This document shows positions 38,928-48,178 of a DNA stretch of 64,000 nucleotides, piece after piece (the stretch's first letter is position 1; each line of letters begins with the position of its first letter). The DNA lies in the NCBI RefSeq assembly GCF_032854445.1, contig NC_088295.1:26835385-26899384 (forward strand), given 5' to 3'. The position numbers and the translations under genes are program-made. Source of the DNA: Liolophura sinensis. Lineage: Eukaryota > Mollusca > Polyplacophora > Chitonida > Chitonidae. The notes under the pieces are model-generated. The model worked only from the letters and a program-made list of their open reading frames with translations. It had not been told where the DNA came from and did no database searches.

Positions 38928-39062
38928 GTGCATGGTGGTGTCAGTGTAGTTGACTTGTATAACTCTCTGGTCCCAGTGAACAGTCACCGGGCCGAGACAG
39001 ATAGTTATGATAGGCTGCAGAACACAGACTGTCCGTCACATGGGACAGGAAATGAAGAGGAG
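38928..39062 (+). CDS. Possible coding exon with ITAM-like tyrosine motif
   Basis: A 135-bp stretch (45 codons, phase 0) lies between an acceptor-like TTTTCTGTGACGATTTAG and a donor-like GAG/GTAACT at 39063. Its translation includes LYNSL, then 12 residues, then YDRL. This fits YxxL-x(6-12)-YxxL, the immunoreceptor tyrosine activation motif spacing. The rest is hydrophilic and acidic (ends GNEEE), as in a receptor's cytoplasmic tail. Base composition is richer in G+C than the flanks. No neighbouring exons were recognised, and the frame also stays open without splicing to 39248. It could be a chance open frame. Confidence 0.3.
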
Positions 39063-40207
39063 GTAACTGTCATCATAAAGATTGCAACCATGAGCTTCAT
39101 AGCGGAAACTGTTTTCAAAGAAGGACAGGGCAGTAAATGCGTCATTGCTTTTGAAGATAAAGCACTTTCCGCTTGGCAACTGTGTGGTCGTTGTATTAAT
39201 AAATTTCAAACCTTTCTTGTTTCCATGGAACCTCAGCGGAAAAAATGAAACCTGATAATTTTACTGCAACGACCATAATAGTGTAGGCTATTGGTAGACA
39301 AGCTGTTGGTGCATAAGAAAACAAGGCAGTATACGTATTACAGGATGTGAATGCTTGTCTGTCACTGCACCTTTCTGGATAAAATGACACAAATGACGCA
39401 GTCCATTGAAATGGTGTATTAAGTACGCTGCAGCTTTATGTCATTGCTGTACATTTTTTTGTGTTTGGAAACGACCATTGTTAGTTTTTTTTAACAGTTG
39501 TCAATCATCTGACCTTATATACTGTTCCACTATATCTGTCTTGTTGCAATAGTTAGACCGGAAAATGAACTAAATCAACCTCTCGTATGGCATGAACACT
39601 TTATCCCATTACAGTGGGCTCTAATTCACAGAACATTCATACAAAAAATATCCATTTGCATCACATCAAAAATATTTACAATTATTCCAAACTTACAATG
39701 TAAATGTAGAATGTAGCAGCAGTGGAAATAGCATTTTTGGTATCATTGCACCATAAAATGTTCCTCGGCAAGACAAAGATGTGTGTAGTTATTCTCTAAG
39801 ATTTCAACACTTCGTCCATTGGCGTCCTCCTAACATGAAGCGAGTTTATAGTATGATGAAAAAAAGACAGATTTCAGCCTAATCGGTAAAATTTTTATTG
39901 CATGAAAACGTTTAGATTTTTTACAGGCACGCTGAATGGTGGTAAGTGGCATCCACGTGGTTTTAAGTATTCGGCAACAACCGCTAACTGCTAACCTATG
40001 TGACCCAGTACAATATCGCACAGCAGCAGTGATCGTCAGTATCCAGCTTTGAGGGATAAATTTGCTAGAGGACAACATAAATAGCAATTCAAGCACAAAC
40101 TACGTGTAGAGAAAGAAATGTCCTCTTAGCAGTGTGCCACTGGATAAGGATAGAGAAAAGAATACGGTGACAGACCCATTCCTCTTTTCACGGTCTTAAT
40201 TTTGTGT
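39063..40207. other. Unassigned DNA
   Basis: No gene or clear repeat recognised beyond the possible read-through of the 38928 frame. Confidence 0.35.
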
Positions 40208-40365
40208 GTGTTACCGGCTTTATTTCTTATTTGTATAATTTCTTACATACCTTTGTCTTTGGGAGTTAGTGTTAAACGTTGTTTTGGAAGTGGATCTGGG
40301 GATTATCGACTTGGAACGCCCTTTACGGACTACGAATGGTATAGGAATGTCGGACTTGACGCTTA
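40208..40365 (+). pseudogene. Signal-peptide-like sequence family, copy 2
   Basis: Very close to copy 1 at 20441-20588 and more distant from copy 3 at 41721-41565 (-). Translation has a GTG at the initiator position and a hydrophobic segment of about 20 residues. RCFGSGSG follows (the second Cys of copies 1 and 3 is Gly here), then DYRLGTPF, with a stop shortly after the homologous region ends. It points towards the minus-strand reading frame that ends at 40561, tail to tail. Confidence 0.5.
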
Positions 40366-40560
40366 TTTTTAATCATTATCGCCCACATACGTTAGTGGAA
40401 ATGGCTTTTACTCTATTTTTTCTGTTTACGGCAAGACGATAGTTTTTTTTCCAGATAAACCGTTATGTTTATATATAAGGAGGTACACTACACAACTGGC
40501 CTCAACTTTTATGGCTCTGAGATCTCGGGTCTAATCTACTTTTTAGCTGTCAAGGTGACA

Positions 40561-41721
40561 TTATTTAATACCAGTCCACCGTAATACGTTGTTCCAAAAT
40601 AGTCGCAGCTGGAGATGTAAAAGTAAACATAGGGGGCGTTGTACAAAGTACCGATGATAACGTGTTGGTGTCCGAGTACAGGCATAACGTGTTGATGTCC
40701 GAGTGCAGGCGGTGATACCGCGTTGGTATCTGGAGACACGTGAGGATCTCCGACTACAGACGATGATAGAGCGTTGGTATCTGGACACAGGTGTGGATGT
40801 CCGAGTACGGGCGGTGATACCGCGTTGGTGTCTGAAGACACGTGAGGATCTCCGACTACAGACGATGATAGAGCGTTGGTATCTAGACACAGGTGTGGAT
40901 GTCCGAGTACAGGCGGTGATACCGCGTTGGTGTCTGAAGACACGTGAGGATCTCCGACTACAGACGATGATAGAGCGTTGGTATCTGGACACAGGTGTGG
41001 ATGTCCGAGTACGGCCGGTGATAGCGCGTTGGTGTCTGAAGACACGTGAGGATCTCCGACTACAGACGATGATAGAGCGTTGGTATCTGGACACAGGTGT
41101 GGATGTCCGAGTACGGCCGGTGATAAAGCGTTGGTGTCTGAAGACACGTGAGGATCTCCGACTACAGACGATGATAGAGCGTTGGTATCTGGACACAGGT
41201 GTGGATGTCCGAGTACAGGCGGTGATACCGCGTTGGTGTCTGAAGACACGTGAGGATCTCCGACTACAGACGATGATAGAGCGTTGGTATCTGGACACAG
41301 GTGTGGATGTTCGAGTACAGGCCGTGATACCGTGTTGGTGTCTGAACACAGGTGAGGATATCAGACTACAGACGATGATAAAGAGTTGGTATCTGGACAC
41401 AGGTGTGGATGTCCGAGTACAGGTGGTGATACCGCGCTGGTGTCTGATTACAGATGACGATGTCCGATTGTAGACGATGATAAAGCGTTGGTGCCTGGAC
41501 ACAGGTGTGGACGGCCGACTACAGACGGCGATTCTACGTGCACCCGGAGATAACGCATTGCATCTAAGCGTCGTCCGACATTCGTATACCACTCGTAAAC
41601 CATGAACAGGCGTTCCAAGTTGATAATTGCAAGATTCATTTCTGACACAACCTATAACATCAATTCCCAAAGGAATATGTAAGAAAGAAAATATGAAAAT
41701 AGTAATTAAAGCTGGTAACAT
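40561..41721 (-). CDS. Hypothetical secreted repeat protein or decayed copy
   Basis: A 386-codon frame with ATG at 41719-41721. Residues 1-19 (MLPALITIFIFSFLHIPLG) look like a signal peptide, followed by a CVRNESC stretch. Most of the remainder is about eight copies of a 34-residue Arg/Ser/Thr-rich unit. These come from the 102-bp repeat, so the frame stays open only because 51 is divisible by three. Two other frames across the array are open for the same reason, so length is no proof of coding. Against a real gene: relative to copies 1 and 2 there is one extra base after GTP, shifting the frame before the array. In favour: the ATG and signal peptide are intact, and the last residues (LRWTGIK) echo the minus-strand end at 20646. 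No known domain is recognised. Confidence 0.3.
   Translation of the reverse strand: MLPALITIFIFSFLHIPLGIDVIGCVRNESCNYQLGTPVHGLRVVYECRTTLRCNALSPGARRIAVCSRPSTPVSRHQRFIIVYNRTSSSVIRHQRGITTCTRTSTPVSRYQLFIIVCSLISSPVFRHQHGITACTRTSTPVSRYQRSIIVCSRRSSRVFRHQRGITACTRTSTPVSRYQRSIIVCSRRSSRVFRHQRFITGRTRTSTPVSRYQRSIIVCSRRSSRVFRHQRAITGRTRTSTPVSRYQRSIIVCSRRSSRVFRHQRGITACTRTSTPVSRYQRSIIVCSRRSSRVFRHQRGITARTRTSTPVSRYQRSIIVCSRRSSRVSRYQRGITACTRTSTRYACTRTPTRYHRYFVQRPLCLLLHLQLRLFWNNVLRWTGIK
40697..41512. repeat. Minisatellite: 51-bp monomers in 102-bp higher-order units
   Basis: Sixteen 51-bp monomers alternate between type A (starting GTCCGAGTAC) and type B (starting CTCCGACTAC), giving eight 102-bp dimers in exact register. 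A copies start at 40697, 40799, 40901, 41003, 41105, 41207, 41309 and 41411. The B copies start 51 bp after each A. Central dimers are nearly identical; the outermost are diverged, and truncated partial units flank both sides (40670-40696 and after 41513). This indicates expansion by unequal exchange of dimers. Confidence 0.98.
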
Positions 41722-44700
41722 GTAAAAGAGAAGGAGCCAACAGTTTTCAATAATGCAGAGAAAACTGTCGATTTTCTGGGTATGAAATTAAATTCAAAAC
41801 TTGAACTCGTAGTACATGAATAACTTAAAGCTGTAAAAAATACAAATATAGCTACCTCGGTCGTGATTTCATCGCAACTGTTTACAAAAGCAACCAGACA
41901 TCCGGTGTCCGAGAACTCAGTTATGAGACTGTACTTCGAGGCTAAGATTGTGAGTCATTTAATAGCGGCTTTCAAAATTGCTGCACAATCTGAGCGGCAA
42001 ACATTCATGCGCCGATGGTTCGTAACTTCTTTACTTTAGTATCGTCTCTCGTGAGAATTTGAGGTTTCTTAACATCAACAGTTACTATCAGTATTTCGCA
42101 GATCAGCTTAAAACTTGATCTCTCTCTAAAGCATTCTCTTCCTTACAATGGTTTTACCTTGCATGTATTAATTGTGTTCACATTTTACTTATTTTACTCT
42201 GTTGTAGGCCTACACTTTCCCTCTATTTCCTTCAAAATCTATTTGCCCTTACAGTCCCTTACAGGGACTGGCATGTAGAAACTAAGCATCCTAATGTTAA
42301 ATGTTCCCTTTTGTTTGATAAAAGAAAATACAGATAAATCACTTCGAAAACGCACATTGCTTGCACAATGGAAAAATATCAAGAGACAGCAATGTTAGTT
42401 CATGCTTATGGACAAGGAATGCTATCCACGATATGTTAACGATAAGACGAGTACATTACCTGTAGAGCCTTTCCTCATTTGTATTTAATAGACAAGGGCC
42501 TTTGCTTCGTGGTTCAGACTTACATAAATGACGTCCTGGACCACAGCCTGTCACATATAATTCAAACTGACTTGTTATGCACGCATCAATTCCATTCATG
42601 ACACTAGTTTTCCAGCCAATATCTACTTTTAAAATCTACCCTGTCAGTCTCTATGGATAAAGGGACATGGCCATCCGCTCGCAAATCACTGCATTCTGCT
42701 GGCATATCGGAAACCCAGACAATGTGCCACTGTTACCATCAGCTTGGTTTCGAAGAGAGCGAAACACAATAATGCAAACGGATTTTTCTTTCAGATTCTG
42801 ATCCAATCTGTGGAAGACTTGAAATAGCACGGACAAATATAACACCCAAAAACTTTTAAGAAATCTGCAGTCAATAATTTGATCTGCAAATACCGGCGAT
42901 GGAAACAGTTAAATGACTTCAGGATGGAAATGTTGAAAGTCGCCAATATGAGATTTTATCAGTTCTGACCAAAACCATACCGTGCGCTGACGTAGAGATA
43001 ATCAGTTCTCGTACAAATAATAGACATTTCTAGGGAACCCATCTTGGAAGCCTATTAGCTTAAATGACACATGGTACCCAGGGGGCAGTACAAGGTGAAA
43101 TATTGTTAGACAAAAGTCACGTCTAACTACAAGAGTGATTTGCGCTGCCACTGCTTATATATATATATATGCACAGCGAGTGGGCTGGTCTTCTGGAAAT
43201 GAATCCCTCTCTGGCATTTCATATGGAAAGCCCTCATTTATTACATGTGTCCAACGCAGGTGATCCCAAGTCTGAAACAAGAGCGATGGCATTATTTTTT
43301 TTTCGACGTATTGTTTTTATGATACACGCGTATTTTGAAAAATAAGACTCAGTAATAAAAGCTTGTAAATGTCTGTCAAAAGGACATATGGTGCGCTGAG
43401 GAAATATATTTTTCATTGGGGTTAGGTTTTTATTTGCGTCATAAGTTCTTAACATGTCTGAACCATACTTAGCCCACGCATGAAAGTGTGATGCCGGTCC
43501 ACACAGCGTTTTGTGTGAAATATTTACAATATATATAATATCACGGCGTGAAAAAAGAGAAAATGTTTCATTTGATACATGTTTGTATACAAAATTTTGC
43601 TAACACTTGGCCTCCTGTATCCTTACTGTTAGTCGTTAACACGGGCAAGCTATACCATATAAAGATACGTAATCCTTTCTCCATGTCAGGCTTAATAAAA
43701 TAATTTTAATTTGCGAAATGCCCCATTAATCCCATTTAGCAGGGCAATAAAATGAACGTGTTACTGTAACGTGCAGTTTGTGTCCTTATATATACATTTA
43801 TACAAATATGCAAGGAGTTTAGGAAGCAAGTGTTGAGATTTTAAGAAAACGCCACGATTAACAAAGGGCATGGTGTCTTGGTTTTATTGAGTCTAAAAGC
43901 ATTTTTGAAGATTTTTAAGCAGATGTTTGAATGAACATTTGATAAATTTGTTCGAATATTGTAATGTTAGATATAGGCTTAACAACGTTAACACACCAAT
44001 GGTGTTAGCATTTCCCCAGACGAAGTACTGGACAGAGTCTGACCCTGCATGGTGCACTGTCCACGCTGTGGGGTCTTAAATGCAATTAATAATTATTCGA
44101 TTATTACAAAACTCAGGAGACTGACGACATGTGATGTTTCGGTGAACATCCTGAACACAACAAGCACATCCTACGGTCATTTCGAACAACTCGGTGGAGG
44201 CTACATCCTCTTCACTTATGTAGACCTTGAATGATCCGAGGCAGCCAAAATTGATTTCCCTGGAGCTGCAGTCCTGTAGAAAGAAGAACGGTGTTTACGC
44301 TGCGAGAACATATATAGACCTACATGATGACAGGAGTATGCCCTGAACAAACCGAGATGTCAAAATGACATGTATTAAAGAAGCATAGGGAATAGTTCTC
44401 GACGTGGTCTCGTGGGTGTAGGCGATACTATGGCCTTGTGCTGGTCTATTGGGAAAGAGTGTGAATAATATCATGTGCATTTTGATAAAGTCTTCCCCGA
44501 AGGGCCAGCGTTATTTGTGCGGATATGAACGTCTACATACGCCTTTTCGGAAGAACCATGCTGGCGCCAAGCCCAGCGCAATGACACGTGAACCATATAT
44601 AATTTACCACTCCGGAAGATCTGTTTGTAACATCGCCTCCTTCAAGGAATCCTGCTAGTTTCAGCAAATACATCCAGAATTCATGGATTTTGTGGTTTGT

Positions 44701-44753
44701 ACGAGATTGCGCAGCATATTCGCCATTCCACTGTCAATATTAATAGTGTAAGG
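41722..44753. other. Unassigned DNA
   Basis: No gene, RNA or transposon recognised. A short TA run lies at about 43158-43172. Confidence 0.35.
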
Positions 44754-45512
44754 TGTTATGTGCACAACTGCCGTCAGCTTCTAAATTTAGCTTGCCACTG
44801 TTTACATATGCTGAGTTCAGGGCCTACTGTCTGCCTCTGCCTTAGAATGTTCCAGAATACGCTCAGTTCGGGGCCTGTTTGTTTACAACAAGTGTTCAGG
44901 AGTTTTCTTATTCTAGAAAATTCCACCAGTCTATATAAGACCTATGAAAGCAGGTCGAAGAGGAGAAAGGAATTATTGAGAGTTTTGGATGCTTTCGCTG
45001 TGTGTTACCTTAGTAGGCCTTTTGTGCTGACTTTTGGTGTCTTTATAGCCCCTGGCTTTGTTATATCCTATCTCCACCGAGCACTTTTTCAGTCCGAACT
45101 TGTATATTTAATTTGTGCTCTTGTGTACACAGTACTTATTAGTACACGGACCCTGTCTGTGGAATTTTGTGTATATTTCGTCATACACTCAGTTATACTG
45201 TGGATTTTCCCTCTTAAGAATATTGCCTCTGTGCATTTATGCTTGTATGGTTTTCAGCATTGTGGAATATATGCGTCCGTTTGGACTTGGCACCGTTGTA
45301 AGTACTTTAGTATTTGTATAGATACTGCTATCCTTTCTTGTTAAACTTAAGTACTTTAGTATTTGTAAAAGTCTTGTTATCTGTTCTTGTTAAACCTAAT
45401 AAATTGTTGTAAAATAAAATCTGCTGGTTTTGGTTACTTTTTTGTGCGGCTAAACTGTCGTGTATTTCGAACAAGCCATCTCTTTATAACGCAGACAGTT
45501 TGGGTCGTAACA
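44754..45512 (+). mobile_element. Solo LTR of a retrotransposon
   Basis: A 759-bp element starts TGTTA and ends TAACA (perfect 5-bp terminal inverted repeat), flanked by AAGG at 44750-44753 and 45513-45516 as a 4-bp target duplication. Inside are CTATATAAGACC (a TATA box near 44931-44938) and AATAAA at about 45398-45403, in the order expected for U3, R and U5. A 49-bp tandem duplication beginning AGTACTTTAG lies at 45301-45349 and 45350-45398. No internal region, primer-binding site or second LTR follows, so it is a solo LTR, probably left by recombination between two LTRs. Four-base duplications fit Gypsy-type elements, among others. A 215-codon frame inside is not a gene. Confidence 0.85.
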
Positions 45513-45989
45513 AAGGCCATAGCTTGTTTCGGCGAGATATTTATTTGCTTTTCTCCCTGTGTCATTTGTTGGCCAGTTAACAAGCGGTCATCCAGCTATG
45601 AGCAGAAGGGATTAAAAAATTCTGAGTTTACTGTTCAAGAAGTCCGTCGGTTCTCATGCATATGAAAAAGAAATATACGGTAAAGGCCAGTTGACCCAAA
45701 ATCCCCACCGGCAGTTCTATTTAAAGGAACACAGAATTGACGCTGATTGGCATATAGCGGACATATGGGGTGACCCTGGAATAAGGCGCCTGGCATTGGT
45801 TTCACTTGAATGCGTATCGAATAAATCTAAGCTAGATTGTTTATCTTCCACAGGAGCCAATCCGCGAGTATTCTGAATGCCTTTAAGTGAAATCTCAACA
45901 TGCATAATGGACAAAGTGCTGGACCACTGAACGTGTAAACTTTTTAAGAACAATCCAAATTTTCTATAACCAACACTTAGGGCCCTAGA
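45513..45989. other. Unassigned DNA
   Basis: Flank between the solo LTR and a SINE fragment. No motif recognised. Confidence 0.35.
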
Positions 45990-46158
45990 GTACGTGGGAA
46001 GGTCTTCCAGCAACCTGTGGATGGTCGTGGGTTTCCGCCGGGCTCTGCTCGATTTCCTCCCACCATAATGATGAACGCTGTCGTATAAGGGAAATATTTT
46101 TGAGTACGGTGTAAAACACCAATCAAATAAATAAATAAATAAATAAGTAAATAAATAG
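45990..46158 (+). mobile_element. 5'-truncated SINE
   Basis: Begins in the core at TACGTGGGAAGGTCTTCCAG and continues through TTTCCTCCCACCATAATGAT, TTTTTGAGTACGGTGTAAAA and a long (AAAT)n tail. The tRNA-like head is absent. No convincing target duplication was seen. Confidence 0.9.
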
Positions 46159-46369
46159 ATCACTAGATACCGAACCTTTAAGTATCCACTTTGTAGATGA
46201 CAGATGCTGACTAATGGTCAATGGCCATTCTTGTCCAGGCTAGGATGACCATTGCCTCTCATATCGTTTTGGGTCCTTGGACTTTCCGGGTCCTTAAGCC
46301 ATGGTGACATGGAGCGCATATGTTACGACATTATAGGCATATACATGAACAGACTGTTATCACTGTTTT

Positions 46370-46840
46370 GGTTTTATTCCCTATAGTATTCTATTCTGTA
46401 TTCCTGCATTGAACCTCTATGCATGATATTGCCTATACCTTGTTATTTTTATGATGTTATTGTAAATTAAATGTAATGAGAACACAGCATTTTGAGCAAT
46501 TCTAGACCAGTGACGCCTAATAAACTACAACTAACATCACTGTTTTTTAACCTAATTCCGCGTAAACCAAGGCGTTAAGGGTGTTTACGCCGCTATCTTT
46601 TTACGCACATTCATGAATAATTGGAATAAAACCACAACTGATGTAAATAGACGAGATTCCGGATTTCACCGGAAATACATGTGACCATATGCCAATTATT
46701 CATTCAACTACAGGTTTTACTCCCTGTCCTGCAGTCTTGTATATTGTATTGTTGCATAATGCCCGAGGCCTGGTCCCTTTTCCTTGTTTTAATGTCATTA
46801 TATATTAAATGTAATGGCAACACAACATTTTTAAGAATTT
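46370..46840 (+). repeat. Diverged direct duplication
   Basis: 46370-46500 and 46712-46840 align: GTTTTATTCCCT with GTTTTACTCCCT, and AATTAAATGTAATGAGAACA with TATTAAATGTAATGGCAACA, including a TTTTTATGATGT/TTTTAATGTCAT stretch. The unit is about 130 bp and the offset about 340 bp. They may be two fragments of an unidentified interspersed repeat. Confidence 0.6.
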
Positions 46841-47106
46841 GTCGTCACTTACGGCAGTTGTACTGTAATGTAATTTATAGCGAAAGGTTGTATTTCCAGT
46901 CGTCCAAGGCAAATATCATTGTATAATGGGGCTGAGGTTCCAAGAAGACATGTGATATGCCTCGGAGATAACAATGTGCATCGCGATGTTCCTATTGAAT
47001 TCCATAGTTCAACACGATTTATCTTTTTTTCTTTCTGTATTGGGGTTTAATATATCTTTCAACTTGCATTGGCCATTTCACGACAATGTCTCCTTGTAGA
47101 AGCTAT

Positions 47107-47330
47107 GGAAGCCGATAGAGGACACTTTACCACCTCGACATTTCTAATACAGGTCAAGGTAGAGAGGTAACTAGGTAGCGAAGCCAGGTAACGATGTAGT
47201 GAAGCGGGGTAACGAGGTAACGAAATAGCGAGGTAGCGAGGTAGCGAGACAACGAGAGAGCGAGGTAACAAGGCAGCAACGAAGCGAGGTGCGGGGCAGT
47301 TATTATAATCACTTTACTGTCAGTCTGAAG
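47107..47330 (+). repeat. Left arm of inverted repeat (foldback-like)
   Basis: Pairs with the reverse complement of 47953-48178. The outer end has GGAAGCCGATAGAGG and the inner end GCAGTTATTATAATCACTTT. Between them is a degenerate short tandem repeat built from units like GAGGTAGC and GAGGTAAC. Long inverted arms made of short subrepeats recall foldback transposons. Confidence 0.8.
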
Positions 47331-47423
47331 CCTACACTGGGTGTAAGTTTGGTTGAGATGGGTTCTTGCACCCAGCTGCCTTATTAAGTATTACATCACT
47401 CAACACGACTACGTCACTCAAAT

Positions 47424-47675
47424 TTCAGTGGCCGATGAGGTTAGCTTGCTAGTGCGGCGTAAGGACCCAAGAACCTCGATCCAGTGCGGCCCCTGTGAGT
47501 TCAAGACCAGCCCTGACCGGCTACCACACTGGTCGTACACGGGAAGGTCTGGTCGTAGGTTTTCCGCGGTTCTGTCTGGTTTCCTTCCAGCATAATGTTG
47601 ACTAACTTCGTATAAGTGAAATTTTCTTGAGAACGACGAAAAGCAACGATTGAGTAAATAAATAAATAAATCTGT
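47424..47675 (+). mobile_element. Degenerate SINE inside the inverted-repeat spacer
   Basis: A mutated head (GTGGCCGATGAGGTTAGC), GTGAGTTCAAGACC, CGTACACGGGAAGGTCT, TTTCCTTCCAGCATAATGTT and CGTATAAGTGAAATTTTCTT follow the SINE order, ending in (AAAT)n. The core lacks about 20 bp. It is old. Confidence 0.8.
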
Positions 47676-47952
47676 TTAAATAAAGAATAAGTCAAATTTC
47701 AGTTTCCTACCACCAACCAGTACTGAAATATGGCGCAGTCAAGATTAATATGACGGACAATGATGGAAGGAAAAGCGGCCACTGTATACGCCAATTCCCA
47801 TAGCTTCCCTTCACATCTCAGGAAAACAGAAGTACTGATTTAACTGGGACTATTATGTAATAGATCCAGAATCTAGCAATTAAAGTGTGTTGATTTTAAC
47901 CGGCATCACATCCGGCCAGGTGTCTCAAGAAGCCAACATGCACGCGGTGTAT

Positions 47953-48178
47953 GCCTCAGCCTGACACTAAAGTGATTATAATAACTGCTCCCCACCTTGC
48001 TACCTCACTAATTCGCTGCCTCGCCCTTTGGAAAGGCCTGTTAATCTCGCTACCACGCTGCCTCGCATCGCTACCTTGCCACTTCGTTACCTCGTTAAGT
48101 CGCTTCGCAACCCAGTTACCTCAATGCCGCGTCCGTATGAGAAAGGTGGAGGAAGCGAAAGACCCTCTATCGGCTTCC
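47953..48178 (-). repeat. Right arm of inverted repeat (foldback-like)
   Basis: Inner end TAAAGTGATTATAATAACTG at 47968 and outer end CCTCTATCGGCTTCC at 48164-48178 mirror the left arm. Its interior is GCTACCTC/GTTACCTC-type subrepeats, the complement of the left arm's. The arms are about 225 bp with a spacer of about 620 bp. The interiors differ in subrepeat number and order, so the arms evolved separately after they formed. Confidence 0.8.

Noticed and set aside
40703-41473. 256-codon plus-strand and 237-codon minus-strand frames over the minisatellite
   Set aside because: They stay open only because the 51-bp monomer is divisible by three and lacks stops in several frames.
40697-41512. 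CRISPR array
   Set aside because: The units are contiguous with no unique spacers, and the context is eukaryotic.
44697-45344. 215-codon plus-strand open frame
   Set aside because: It starts before and runs through the solo LTR, covering its TATA box and TA-rich parts. There is no recognisable domain.
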